From the NCBI RefSeq assembly GCF_019192735.1, contig NZ_JAHTKP010000024.1, positions 46,972 to 110,971 on the forward strand: DNA of 64,000 bases, written 5' to 3'. The stretch's first letter is position 1, and every line of letters begins with the position of its first letter. The notes under the pieces were generated by a model, which did not search any database, was not told where the DNA came from, and saw only the letters and a program-made list of their open reading frames with translations. A program made the translations under genes and the position numbers. The DNA is from Kitasatospora aureofaciens (GTDB lineage: Bacteria; Actinomycetota; Actinomycetes; Streptomycetales; Streptomycetaceae). This document shows, one piece after another, positions 17,320 through 26,226 of this stretch.

Positions 17320-17690
17320 GAGCATCCCCGCGACGAGTGGCTGATGCCCGGTCCCGAAACCTCGTGCCACGAACTCACCCGACGGGCCTGCGGCGCGGCC
17401 GGGTTCGCCCCCCCGTCCCGTCGCGCCGGCCGGCAACTTCTCGCGAGCCGCCCACGGGAGAGTCCCTGATCGCCGAGGTCAAGCTCGCCGCCGTCGGCGC
17501 CGGTCGGGCCTTCGCCCTTGCACCCCCTGACTGGTCCCAACCGTTGCCGGAGACCGTCACGTGGTCGCCGCTGGTCGGCCACCCCCTCGTACGTCGCACC
17601 TGGGCGGTCCGGCCTGCCGGCTCGCACCGGCGCGACCTCGGCCACCTCGTCGCAGCCCTGGACCAGCCCCCGGCGGCCCGAGTCCCGCAG
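17320..17690 (+). pseudogene. LysR-family regulator C-terminal remnant with frameshift
   Basis: Two adjacent frames carry the effector-binding half of a LysR protein. One reads DEWLMPGPETSCHELTRRAC at about 17328, the next reads VKLAAVGAGRAFALAPPDW and LVRRTWAVRPAGSHRRDLG to about 17690. The helix-turn-helix half is missing, and a frameshift lies near 17420-17460. Dead remnant between the mer repressor and the SDR. Confidence 0.65.
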
Positions 17691-18008
17691 CGCAGAGCGA
17701 TCCGGACGGAGCTGGTCCGGCACCGGACCCGCACCTTCGGCGGCGACGCCTGCTGTTCCCGAAGGGGCGGCGCGCCCGAGTGCGTTGCATCCATGCGCTG
17801 GGGCCCCGCGTAACACAGGATTCGTGAAGTGCCAGGTCAGAGGCGCCAAGGTGGTACTTATGAAGGCTATAGGCCCCTGGTATGCCCTCTCGGGAAGCGT
17901 GCGGAACGTCCGCGCCTTGCACCACCCGGATCGAGTCGCCGCCAGTACGGAGCGGCTGGGCCGACAGGCCTCTTGATGAGGCACCCGCATCTTCGAAAGC
18001 GAGTAGTG

Positions 18009-18752
18009 ATGTCAGAACTGTCTGGCACTTCGGTGTTGGTCACCGGCGGAACCAGCGGTATCGGCCGGGCGGCCGCGCTGGCGCTCGCCGGGCTCGGGGC
18101 GAGGGTCGTGCTGTCGGGCCGCGACGCCGCGCGCGGCAAGAAGGTCGTCCAGGAGATCGAGGCGGCCGGCGGTGAGGGCCACTTCGTGGCTGCCGACCTG
18201 CGGGACGAGGCCTCGGCACGCTCGCTGGCCAGGCAGGCCAGTGCACTCGTCGGGCAGATCGACGTCCTGGTCAACAACGCCGGCGTCTTCCCGTTCGGCC
18301 CGACCGCAGAGGTCACCGAGGCCGGCTTCGACACGGTGTACGGGCTGAACGTGAAGACGCCGTACTTCCTGGTCGCCGAGCTTGCCCCTGCCATGGCCGA
18401 GCGTGGTCGTGGCGCGATCATCAACGTGACCACGATGGTCGCGGAGTACGGCGTGGACGGCATGAGCCTGTACGGGTCGAGCAAGGCCGCCCTGGTCCTG
18501 CTGACGAAGGCGTGGGCGGCGGAGTTCGGGCCGCGCGGGGTACGGGTGAACGCGGTCAGTCCGGGCCCGACGCTGACCGAGGGAACCTCGGGGATGGCCG
18601 AGGCCCTGGATGCCCTCGCCGCCCAGGCGCCGGCCCGGCGGCCGGGAACCGCGCAGGAGGTGGCCGACGCCATCGTGTTCCTGGCCACCGACCGGTCCAG
18701 CTTCGTTCACGGTGCCGTGCTGCCGGTCGACGGCGGACGCATCGCCGTCTGA
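18009..18752 (+). CDS. short-chain dehydrogenase/reductase (SDR)
   Basis: 247 residues, classical SDR: cofactor motif TGGTSGIGR at residues 11-19, NNAGVFPFG, the catalytic Y-x-x-x-K in LYGSSKAAL near residue 155, and the C-terminal VDGG. The R in LSGRDA after strand 2 points to NADP(H). Substrate is unknown; the family oxidises or reduces alcohol/keto groups. A 14-bp terminator hairpin follows it. Confidence 0.88.
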   Translation: MSELSGTSVLVTGGTSGIGRAAALALAGLGARVVLSGRDAARGKKVVQEIEAAGGEGHFVAADLRDEASARSLARQASALVGQIDVLVNNAGVFPFGPTAEVTEAGFDTVYGLNVKTPYFLVAELAPAMAERGRGAIINVTTMVAEYGVDGMSLYGSSKAALVLLTKAWAAEFGPRGVRVNAVSPGPTLTEGTSGMAEALDALAAQAPARRPGTAQEVADAIVFLATDRSSFVHGAVLPVDGGRIAV

Positions 18753-18865
18753 CGTCCCATCACTGTGGCCTGCGCGGGAGCGTACGAGCCACCGCGAACG
18801 GCCAGGTGACGTGCCGTCAGCGCCCGCTCCCCGGGCTCGGGCCGCCTGGGGAAGGCGCGGTACAC

Positions 18866-18902
18866 CACGGGGTGGCGGCGTGCCGCAGGCCGCCACCCCG
18901 TG
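18866..18902 (+). terminator. hairpin terminator after the SDR gene
   Basis: A perfect 14-bp stem, CACGGGGTGGCGGC (18866-18879) with its complement at 18889-18902 and a 9-base loop, 114 bases after the SDR stop. There is no U-tract, as is common for streptomycete terminators. Confidence 0.65.
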
Positions 18903-19023
18903 GGCGTCAGCAACACTGATGGCCGAAACAGACAAATCATGATCAAAAGGCCTTAACAGGTACTCGTCCTTTCTGTCCGATGCTCACTGTTTCTTCCCCG
19001 GCCACGACTGGAGCCATCAAGAC

Positions 19024-20409
19024 ATGAACGACACCATGAATGCCGATCTCCTCGTCATCGGCTTCGGCAAGGGCGGCAAGGTCACCGCCGGAGCGATGGG
19101 CCGGCGTGGCAAGCGCGTCGTCCTGGTCGAGCAGTCGGCGCACATGTACGGCGGCACCTGTCCCAACGTGGGCTGCGTGCCGACCAAGGCGCTCGTCCAC
19201 CACTCCCGCAAGCGCCGTCCCGAAGACCCGGCGCAGGCGTGGTACAAGCAGTCCGTCGACAAGGTCCAGGCCGTCACGGCCCTGTTCCGCGCCGGCAACT
19301 ACGACGGTCTGAACGGCATGGAAACCGTTACCGTCCTGACCGGCAAGGCCGTCTTCACCGACCCGCACACCGTCCGCGTCGACACCGCGGACGGGACCGT
19401 GACCGTCACCGGCGAGACCGTCCTGATCAACACCGGCTCCGAGCCGATCATCCCCGACATCCCGGGCCTGCGAATCAGCAAGCACCTGGTCACCAGTACC
19501 CAACTGATCGAAAGCACCGACCTCCCCCGGCGGCTCACCATCATCGGTGGCGGCTACCTCGGCATCGAGTTCGCCTCCATCTACCAGCAGTTCGGCTCCC
19601 AGGTCACTGTGCTGGAGGCCTTCCCGAAGCTCTTCCCCCGCGAGGACGACGACATCGCCGAAGCCGCCACCACCATCCTCATCGACGAGGGCATCAGCAT
19701 TGTCACCGGTGTCACCGTGAAGGAGGTGCGTGACGGCGACGGCGAGGCCATCGTGGTCTACGAGCAGGACGGCCGCGAACACACGGTCGCCGCGGACGCC
19801 GTCCTGCCGGCCACCGGCCGGGCGCCGGCAACCGGCAGCCTCAACCTGGAAGCCGCGGGGGTGCGCACCACCTCGCGCGGCGCCGTCGAGGTCGACGAGT
19901 ACCTGCGCACCAGTCAGCCGCACATCTTCGCGCTCGGTGACGTCAACGGCGGCCCCCAGTTCACCTATATCTCGCTCGACGACAGCCGGATCGTCCTCGA
20001 CCAACTCGTCGGCGAGGGCCGCCGCTCCACGGCGGACCGCGTCGCCATCCCCTACACCGTGTTCATGACTCCGCCGCTCGCAGGCGTCGGCCTCACCGAG
20101 AAGCAGGCACGAGCGGCCGGCCACCGGGTGCGGATCGCCGGCCAGCCCGTCGCCGAAATCCTCGCCATGCCCCGCGCCTACGCCGTCGAGGAGACCCGCG
20201 GCGTCATGAAGTTCGTCATCGACGCCGACACCGACGAGATTCTCGGCGCCGCCCTGCTCAGCGTCGACGCCCAGGAACTGATCAACACCGTCGCGCTCGC
20301 CATGCGACACGGCATCAAGTCCGCCGAACTGCGCGACGCCGTCTACCAGCACCCCACCTCGACGGAGGCCTTCAACGACGTCCTCGCCACCATCGTGCGC
20401 GAGGACTGA
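19024..20409 (+). CDS. RclA-like pyridine nucleotide-disulfide oxidoreductase
   Basis: 461 residues: FAD motif LLVIGFGKGGKVTAGAMGRRG, redox pair GGTCPNVGCVPTKAL near residue 42, NAD motif TIIGGGYLGIEFASIYQQFG and a C-terminal dimer-interface HPTSTEAF. The GKGGK glycine motif and the CPNVGC text fit the RclA branch (hypothiocyanous-acid/reactive-chlorine defence reductases) better than dihydrolipoamide dehydrogenase or MerA; there is no terminal Cys pair. It probably detoxifies reactive oxidants in the cytoplasm. Confidence 0.8.
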   Translation: MNDTMNADLLVIGFGKGGKVTAGAMGRRGKRVVLVEQSAHMYGGTCPNVGCVPTKALVHHSRKRRPEDPAQAWYKQSVDKVQAVTALFRAGNYDGLNGMETVTVLTGKAVFTDPHTVRVDTADGTVTVTGETVLINTGSEPIIPDIPGLRISKHLVTSTQLIESTDLPRRLTIIGGGYLGIEFASIYQQFGSQVTVLEAFPKLFPREDDDIAEAATTILIDEGISIVTGVTVKEVRDGDGEAIVVYEQDGREHTVAADAVLPATGRAPATGSLNLEAAGVRTTSRGAVEVDEYLRTSQPHIFALGDVNGGPQFTYISLDDSRIVLDQLVGEGRRSTADRVAIPYTVFMTPPLAGVGLTEKQARAAGHRVRIAGQPVAEILAMPRAYAVEETRGVMKFVIDADTDEILGAALLSVDAQELINTVALAMRHGIKSAELRDAVYQHPTSTEAFNDVLATIVRED

Positions 20410-20471
20410 CCGGCACCCATGCGCCGACCCGGCGGGGTCGGCCGACAGCCGGACCGCCGGCAGCGGAAGGA

Positions 20472-20575
20472 ATGCGGGTGCGCATGCGCGAGCTGCCGGA
20501 GAAGATCGAGGCCCGGCAAACCACGGCCCGTGACGAGGCCGACCGACTACGCGAACAGATCGCCCACTCAGTTCT
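20472..20575 (+). pseudogene. N-terminal remnant of a coiled-coil protein
   Basis: From the GTG/ATG near 20472 the frame reads RMRELPEKIEARQTTARDEA, then DRLREQIA, a charged helical start with good GC3. After about 20570 the coding signal disappears. It appears to be the first ~30 codons of a gene removed by deletion; family not recognised. Confidence 0.35.
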
Positions 20576-20684
20576 CGTCGGGCTCGGGGTGGACGAAGGT
20601 GCGGACCAGCAGTTAGTTGGGCGTGCCCAGCGTCTCCCGCGAGCCGTGCTGGAGCGTGGCGCCCGGGACCGCAGCGCTCGAAGG

Positions 20685-20976
20685 CATCTCGGATCAGCCG
20701 GAAGGTGCCCGTGCGGGGCAGCAGACCGTCGTCGTCCAAGAGCACCGGGATGTCGGCACCGCCGAGTTCACGCAGTTGCTCGACGCCGGCGTTCCGGCCG
20801 CCGGGGATTCCCAGGTTCTCCGGCAGCTCCACGGCGTCCACCCGGTCCGGAAGCTCCGGGAGTTGCACGCCCTGCCCGAGAACCACGACCTCGACACCCT
20901 CGTCCCTCTGGGCCGCCACCGACTTCAGGAGTGCATGCAGCTACTGCTGCCGGTCTCCCATCGTCAGCGCCACCAC
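20685..20976 (-). pseudogene. glycosyltransferase family 2 N-terminal remnant with internal stop
   Basis: The minus strand from about 20976 reads VVALTMGDRQQ, then TAG (20943-20941), then LHALLKSVAAQRDEGVEVVV, VELPENLGIPGGRNAGVEQL and VLLDDDGLLPRTGTFRLIRD. This is the GT-A nucleotide-binding domain of an actinobacterial GT2 enzyme up to the DDD metal site. A nonsense codon replaces what is usually Glu, and everything after residue ~105 is gone. Confidence 0.75.
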
Positions 20977-21060
20977 GCCCCATCGCACCGACCCCCGCTC
21001 GCGTCATCGACTGACTTCCTGTGCAGGCTCTCCGAACTGGGTACGGTTGCTTACTGTAAC

Positions 21061-21070
21061 TGTCCGGACA
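21061..21070. promoter_or_regulatory. palindrome in the promoter of the XRE-TPR gene
   Basis: TGTCCGGACA is a perfect 10-bp palindrome starting 20 bases before the GTG at 21081, next to AT-rich TTACTGTAA (near 21051-21059). The position suits an autoregulatory operator or promoter -10 region; this is not proven. Confidence 0.4.
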
Positions 21071-21080
21071 CTAGCGGCGG

Positions 21081-22397
21081 GTGGAGGCCGTGGTCGAGGG
21101 CCGGGATAACACGTTCGGTGAGTTCATCGCCAAGCTGCGCGGGCGCAAGGGCTGGTACCAGCGAGACCTGGCGGCCGAGGTCGGCCGGACCGAGGACTGG
21201 GTGTCTGGGGTCGAGCGGGATGTCATCCCTGTTCGGAAGGTCGAGATGCTGGCCCTACTGGCCCGGGTTCTCGGTGCGACACTCGAAGACCTGCTGAAGC
21301 ATCCGCAACCCGCGGCGAGCGTGTCCAGTTCGCCTCGACGCAAGGTCAGCTCCGCTAGGCTGACGGCCAGTCCGGCTGCCGAGGAGGATGACGACGAGGT
21401 GCGACGCCGAGAACTTCTGGCTGCAGCTGCTGCCACCGTCTTCGCCCCAGTCGTCCGCGCCCAGCCCGCCGGTGCGAGCCCGGCTCCGCTGGCCCCGCTG
21501 GAGGACCTCCTGCTCTACGGCACCGCCAGTATCCCCGGCCAGCGCGAGCCCACAGCCGCGACCGTCCAGACATCGATCATGACGGCTCGCCAGGAATTCC
21601 GTGCCGCCCGCTACGACGCTCTCGCCCAGACCCTGCCGGGGTGGATCGTCGCTGCTCAGAGCGTCGGGAGCCCCGACGAGTCGGCCCGGGCCGTGGCCGC
21701 GTTGTACAACATCGCTGTTCGGCTGTGCATCAAGATCGGCGACAACGGCCTTGTCGCCATCACCTCCGACCGGGCACTGACCGCAGCCCGAGCGGGCGGC
21801 GACGGCCTGATCATCGCCGAGGCCCAGCGCATGGTCTCCAGTGCCTGGCGCCGCCAAGGCCACCTGAGCCGGGCCACCGACATCGCTGTCCGAGCCGCCC
21901 ACGACCTGCAACGAGACAGCAGCGTCCCGGAGGCGGCCCGCCTGACCGCCCAGGGCGACCTGTTCGCCACCGCTGCCTACACGGCCGCGAAGCTCGGCGA
22001 CCGCTCCTACGCGCACGCGCTGATCAGGGAGGCCGCCGACAGCGCGCGCGCCGCCGGCCAGGTGGACGGCATCCAGGGTGTCACCCTGCACCACCTGTCG
22101 GTGCACTACGAACTCGGCGACGCCGGGCAGGCGATCGAACTGGCCCGCACCATCAACCCGGCCGCGCTGCCCACGGCCGAGCGGCAGGCCCGGTTCTTCA
22201 CCGACGTGGCCCGCGCGTTCGACCAGTGGGGCAAGCCCGAGCAGGCGTTCCGCGCCCTGCTGGCCGCCGAGCAGGCCGCCCCGCAGGAAGTCCGCCGGGG
22301 CTCCGTCCGCGAGGTCGCCACCGACCTGCTCCGCCACGACCGGCGCCTGCCTGGCATCCGCGACTTCGCCACCCGAGCCGGCATTCAACTCGGCTGA
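21081..22397 (+). CDS. XRE-type HTH regulator with TPR-like domain
   Basis: 438 residues. The N-terminal helix-turn-helix (FGEFIAKLRGRKGWYQRDLA, AEVGRTEDWVSGVERDVIPV) is followed by a linker RRRELLAAAAATVFAP and a long all-helical array of TPR-like repeats. This layout (HTH plus RRxFL linker plus TPR) is common in actinobacterial pathway-specific regulators sensing small molecules. It precedes the MurA/MurB-type operon and is its most likely regulator. GTG 21081 is used; a GTG three codons later is also possible. Confidence 0.82.
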   Translation: MEAVVEGRDNTFGEFIAKLRGRKGWYQRDLAAEVGRTEDWVSGVERDVIPVRKVEMLALLARVLGATLEDLLKHPQPAASVSSSPRRKVSSARLTASPAAEEDDDEVRRRELLAAAAATVFAPVVRAQPAGASPAPLAPLEDLLLYGTASIPGQREPTAATVQTSIMTARQEFRAARYDALAQTLPGWIVAAQSVGSPDESARAVAALYNIAVRLCIKIGDNGLVAITSDRALTAARAGGDGLIIAEAQRMVSSAWRRQGHLSRATDIAVRAAHDLQRDSSVPEAARLTAQGDLFATAAYTAAKLGDRSYAHALIREAADSARAAGQVDGIQGVTLHHLSVHYELGDAGQAIELARTINPAALPTAERQARFFTDVARAFDQWGKPEQAFRALLAAEQAAPQEVRRGSVREVATDLLRHDRRLPGIRDFATRAGIQLG

Positions 22398-22437
22398 TCC
22401 GTAAGCGGATTACGGGCCCGTAATCCGCTTACGGATC
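22396..22437. repeat. 42-bp perfect palindrome overlapping the regulator stop codon
   Basis: Bases 22396-22437 are a perfect inverted repeat with centre GGGCCC between 22416 and 22417; the left arm begins GATCCGTAAGCGGATTACGG. Each arm also contains its own smaller hairpin (CCGTAA-GCGGA-TTACGG), so two alternative folds are possible. It overlaps the TGA of the XRE-TPR gene. It could be a strong bidirectional terminator or cruciform, or a high-affinity dimer or tetramer operator for that regulator controlling the following operon. Confidence 0.85.
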
Positions 22438-22501
22438 CGATCTCCGCCGGGGCCTTTCACTGGAGACACCTACTCGTGTCCCCCGCAGACGAGGGCCCCG
22501 C

Positions 22502-22753
22502 ATGTCGACGACCAACTGCTCCGCCCCCGCCGTCTCCAGCCTGCGCCACCGCACGCCCGACCGCGACCGGATCGTCACCGCCCTGACCGCGTGTTGGCCT
22601 GCGCTGCACATTCCGGTGGCCCTGCTGCTCGGCCTGATCGTTCACGAGTCCGAGCTCTCCCAGCACTCGCCGACCACGGCCGCTACCACCCCGGACCTGC
22701 CCGTGGTCTGGGCCCGGCGCCTCTTCACTCGCTCGTCCGAGAGGAGAACAGTC
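22502..22753 (+). other. coding-like stretch upstream of the hexapeptide gene
   Basis: ATG 22502 opens an in-frame 84-codon extension (RIVTALTACWPALHIPVALL, then LGLIVHESELSQHS) with good GC3 for its first 60 codons. It is unlike the hexapeptide family and the downstream ATG has its own strong ribosome binding site. It may be a separate small gene that lost its stop or the remnant of another gene. Not recognised. Confidence 0.3.
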
Positions 22754-23190
22754 ATGCACAACATCACCGAAGTCCCCACGATGATTGCCGAGTTGGCGCG
22801 CGTCGACTACCGCACCACCCCCGAGTACTACTTCGACACCGAGCACGTCACGGACCCGGTCGTGCTCCACCTGCTCAGCTGCTGCCCGACCGTCTTCGGC
22901 CTCAAGAAGGCCGTCACCGACCTGCTCGCCGGGCGACACGACTGCCCCTTGCCCGCCTCGGAGGGCGTCATCGAGCCCGGCGCCACGGTCCGAGGCGAGG
23001 TGATCGTGGCGGCCGGTGCCGTCATCGCCGAAGGCGCGTTCGTCACCGGCCCCACCCTGATCTGCCCCGGGACGGTGGTCGAGGCCGGCGCCCGGGTGCG
23101 GGACAACACCGTCATCGGCCCCGGTTGCCGGATCGGCTTCGGCGCCGAGATCACCCGCAGCCTCTTGCTGCCCTGCACCGACACCGTGCC
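22754..23190 (+). pseudogene. left-handed beta-helix (GlmU C-domain-like) protein, truncated
   Basis: ATG 22754 follows GAGAGGAG. Residues 1-75 are helical (MIAELARVDYRTTPEYYFD), then come hexapeptide turns: GVIEPGATVRGEVIVAAGAV, IAEGAFVTGPTLICPGTVVE, RDNTVIGPGCRIGFGAEITRS. This is the repeat fold of GlmU acetyltransferases and related sugar-nucleotide proteins. After about 23190 the homology stops and the frame reads noise (to a stop at 23416), overlapping the MurA-like frame. So the second half of the helix has been deleted. Confidence 0.65.
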
Positions 23191-23224
23191 CTCCAGACGG
23201 TGGCCACCGGTGATCCGGACGGAT

Positions 23225-23987
23225 CGGTCGTCGGTGGCTGGCTGCCCGAATCCGCGGCACCTCCACCATCCTCAACCCCAGCGTGGAGCCGGAAGTCATG
23301 GTCACTGCCTCGGTGCTCGCGGCCGGCGGGATCGGAATCAACTGGGAGGGCGCGACCGTCCTCCACGTCACTGGCACCGACCGCATCGCCGGAGGCGCCT
23401 TTCGGGTCCCGCCTGACCGCCTGGAGGCCGCCACCCTCGCCCTCGCCGCCGCAATCACCGGCGGCACCGTCCACCTGGACAACTTCCCGACCATCGACTT
23501 CCCCACCGGGCTGGTGGCGGTCTTCGCCAACGCCGGGATCGAGCTGACCTCGATGAACGGCGGCACGCTCGCCCGCTGCCCGGCCGGACCCCGAGCCGTG
23601 CAGACGGCCACCGGCCCCCACCCCGCCTTCCCGACCGATGTGCAACCCCAGCTGACCGCGTTCCTCACCCAAGCCCCGGGCACCTCCCGGATCGAGGAGC
23701 AGATCTACACCGAACGCGGGACCCACGTCGGCCCGCTGCGGGCCTTCGGCGCCGCCGTCAACGCCGACGGCTCCGTCATCACCGTCTGTGGCCCGGCCCC
23801 GCTGGTCGCCGCCGACGTGGCCGGCAAGGACATCCGGGCGGTCACCGCGATGCTGATCGCCGCCCTGGCGGCCGAGGGCACCTCTACGATCCAAGGCATG
23901 TACCACCTGCGTCGCGGCTATGGCAGCCTGCTGCCCAAACTGGCCGCACTGGGTGCCGAGCTGACGATCAATCAGGAGATGCCGTGA
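23225..23987 (+). pseudogene. MurA-like enolpyruvyltransferase, N-terminal half deleted
   Basis: About 250 codons match the C-terminal half of UDP-GlcNAc 1-carboxyvinyltransferase: STILNPSVEPEVMVTASVL, VPPDRLEAATLALAAAITGG, HPAFPTDVQPQLTAFLTQA, KDIRAVTAMLIAALAAEGT and LRRGYGSLLPKLAALGAELT. Asp residues aligning with E. coli D305 and D369 are kept, but the half with the catalytic Cys115 loop is missing. An in-frame GTG/ATG (23283/23298) could still start translation of a half-protein. The stop overlaps the next GTG by 4 bases, as in an originally intact operon. Confidence 0.7.
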
Positions 23988-25012
23988 CCTCTTCGTGGAA
24001 TCCCGCCGTGCTCGCCGACCTGCGGGAGTGCCTGGAGCTGATGACCGCCGACGGCACGGTGCCCGGCGGCGTCATCGCCCACGGCCCCCTCGACGGCGAA
24101 CCCGGCTTCGTGACAGCGGGCGTCGTCGCCACCGAGTGCGGCGACACCCCGCCCGGGCCCGCAACGGTCTACGACGTGGCCTCGCTGACCAAAGTGCTGG
24201 CCACCTGGCCGCTGGTCGGCACCACCGGCATCGACCTGGATGCCCCGGTCCAGACCTTCCTTCCCACCGTGCCCGCCGGGGCCCCGGGCGGGAAGGTGAC
24301 GGTCGGGCAAATCCTGGCCCACACCAGCGGCCTGCGGGCCGACACACGCCTCGACCAGTACCGAGGCCGGACGGAAGGCCTGGCCGAGCTGATCTGCGGC
24401 GAAGAGCTGATCGCCCAGCCGGGAGCCGGCCACCGATACATCAACCGCGGCTTCATCCTCGCCGGCCTCCTCCTGGCTCAGGTCGCCGGCCGCCGCCTGG
24501 ACGACCTGGCCGCCGACCTGTGGATCTCCCTCGGCATGACCAACACCACCTACGGGCCCGTGAGCCGCTCCGCCGAGGTCGCACCGACCGAACAGCGCCT
24601 CGCCGGGGCCCCGCGCCTGTGGGGTATCCCGCACGACGACAACGCCGCGCTCCTCGGCGGCGTCGCCGGTCACGCAGGCGTCTTCACCACCGCCGCCGAC
24701 CTGGCAACCTACGCGAACACCCTCCTGGCCGGGCACCGCGACGGCACCCAGCTCGGCCGCTGGCTGGCCCAGAGCATGACGCCCCAGGCCGCGATCGAAC
24801 CCGGCCTGGACCGCGGCCTGGCCTGGATCCTCGCCGACGAAGGACGGGTCGCCCACCACCACGGCTTCACCGGCACCAGCCTCTACCTCGCCCCGACAAC
24901 CGGCCGATACCTGGCGATCTGCACCAACGCGGTCTACCACCGCCAGGACAACCGCGCCCGCCTCGCGCCGCTGCGCGACCTCGCGCTCAAGGCGATCACC
25001 ACCGAACCCTAG
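23984..25012 (+). CDS. serine hydrolase, beta-lactamase/penicillin-binding fold
   Basis: 342 residues. Class C/EstB-type motifs: SLTK (S-x-x-K) near residue 66, HRYINRGF (Y-x-N) near residue 148, and HHHGFTG (H-x-G) near residue 298, together with LAHTSGL and GLGMTNT-like text. Such proteins hydrolyse beta-lactams, esters or D-amino peptides. No signal peptide is seen, so a cytoplasmic role is likely. GTG 23984 overlaps the MurA-like stop (GTGA). The company of MurA- and MurB-like genes suggests action on a muropeptide-like or sugar-derived product. Confidence 0.82.
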   Translation: MTSSWNPAVLADLRECLELMTADGTVPGGVIAHGPLDGEPGFVTAGVVATECGDTPPGPATVYDVASLTKVLATWPLVGTTGIDLDAPVQTFLPTVPAGAPGGKVTVGQILAHTSGLRADTRLDQYRGRTEGLAELICGEELIAQPGAGHRYINRGFILAGLLLAQVAGRRLDDLAADLWISLGMTNTTYGPVSRSAEVAPTEQRLAGAPRLWGIPHDDNAALLGGVAGHAGVFTTAADLATYANTLLAGHRDGTQLGRWLAQSMTPQAAIEPGLDRGLAWILADEGRVAHHHGFTGTSLYLAPTTGRYLAICTNAVYHRQDNRARLAPLRDLALKAITTEP

Positions 25013-25025
25013 GAAGGAACCAGCC

Positions 25026-26093
25026 GTGGCCCCCATCTCGCTCGCATCCCTGACCACCCTTCGCCTCGGCGGCCCCGCCGAACGCGTCCTGACCGTCTCC
25101 GACCCCGCCGACTGGGCCGAAGCTGCACGATCGGTCGACCAGCGGGAGGGGATGCCCGTGGTGCTGGGCCACGGCAGCAACGTCATCGCCTCCGACGCAG
25201 GACACCCCGGCACTGTGGTGGTGATGCGCACCCGCGGCATCACCACCACGCGGGTGGACGAGAACACGGTGGCCGTGACCGCCCAGGCCGGCCACCCACT
25301 CACCGACCTCGTCGCCTGGGCCGCCGCCGAACACCTGGCCGGGATCGAATGCCTGGCCGGAATACCCGGCACCGCTGGGGCCGCACCCGTGCAGAACGCC
25401 GGAGCCTACGGCCAGCAGATCGCCGACACCCTCGACCACATCACCGCCTGGGACTGGCAGACCAACCGACCGCGCACCCTGCCCGCCCAGGCATGCCGCT
25501 TCCACTATCGCCAGAGCCGGTTCAAAGCCGAGCCCGGCCGCTGGACCATCCTCACCGTTACCCTCCACCTCACCCGCTGCGCGCAGGCCGAGCCAGTGAC
25601 CTACCAGCACCTCGCCGACGAACTCGGCCTCCCGCTCGGCGCCCGCCCACCCGTGCGCGAGGTGACTGCCGCCGTCCTGGCCAACCGACGTAGGCGCGGC
25701 CTTCTCCTCGACCCGCTCGGCCCTGATGCCCGCCAGGTCGGATCGGTCTTTCTCAACCCGCCCGTGAGCTCCGCCGACAGCGCCCGTTGGTCGGCCGCTG
25801 GATGCCCGGTGCACACCACGAGCGACGGCCAACTTCGCGCCAGCGCCGCCTGGTTCCTCGAACAGGCCGGGTACGGCCCTGCCCAATTCGTGCTTGCAGG
25901 TGTGCGCTGCTCAGCCCGCCGGACATTGACGCTCACCGCGGAAGCAGCGTGCACCGCGGCCGGGTTCACAGCCGCGCTCGACCAGATGGCCACACGGGTA
26001 CTGCTCGGCAGCGGAATCCTGCTGAGCGTCGAGCCGGTACAGATCGACGTCCAGGTACCACCCACGCTCCCCGGCCGTGTCCGGAAGTGTTAG
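25026..26093 (+). CDS. murB: UDP-N-acetylenolpyruvoylglucosamine reductase (MurB) paralog
   Basis: 355 residues. FAD-binding text VVLGHGSNVIASDAGHPGTV near residue 40, ECLAGIPGTAGAAPVQNAGAYG (split over residues about 112-133), RFHYRQSRFK (the Arg of YRxSxFK is an active-site residue) and GSVFLNP, the loop with the catalytic Ser. In housekeeping MurB this loop reads GSFFKNP or GSVFKNP, so the Lys is Leu here. MurB reduces UDP-GlcNAc-enolpyruvate to UDP-MurNAc with NADPH. An AGGAAGGA site precedes GTG 25026. It is the last gene of the regulator-led operon and is probably a specialised second copy. Confidence 0.85.
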   Translation: MAPISLASLTTLRLGGPAERVLTVSDPADWAEAARSVDQREGMPVVLGHGSNVIASDAGHPGTVVVMRTRGITTTRVDENTVAVTAQAGHPLTDLVAWAAAEHLAGIECLAGIPGTAGAAPVQNAGAYGQQIADTLDHITAWDWQTNRPRTLPAQACRFHYRQSRFKAEPGRWTILTVTLHLTRCAQAEPVTYQHLADELGLPLGARPPVREVTAAVLANRRRRGLLLDPLGPDARQVGSVFLNPPVSSADSARWSAAGCPVHTTSDGQLRASAAWFLEQAGYGPAQFVLAGVRCSARRTLTLTAEAACTAAGFTAALDQMATRVLLGSGILLSVEPVQIDVQVPPTLPGRVRKC

Positions 26094-26226
26094 GGCCTGT
26101 CTGGAGGTCTGATCTCGTGGCTGGGTTGGGGGGTTCAGGACCAGCCGCGGGAAAAGGGTTGGGCGAGACGACCCCCGGCTGGTAGCGTTCACGCGACCGT
26201 GAAGCCGTCATCAGGAGGTGAGACCC

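Noticed and set aside
26094..26226. IS end or riboswitch upstream of the leader ORF
   Set aside because: GGGCCTGTCTGG at 26093 resembles some IS ends, but no matching inverted end or transposase piece was found and no known riboswitch fold was recognised.
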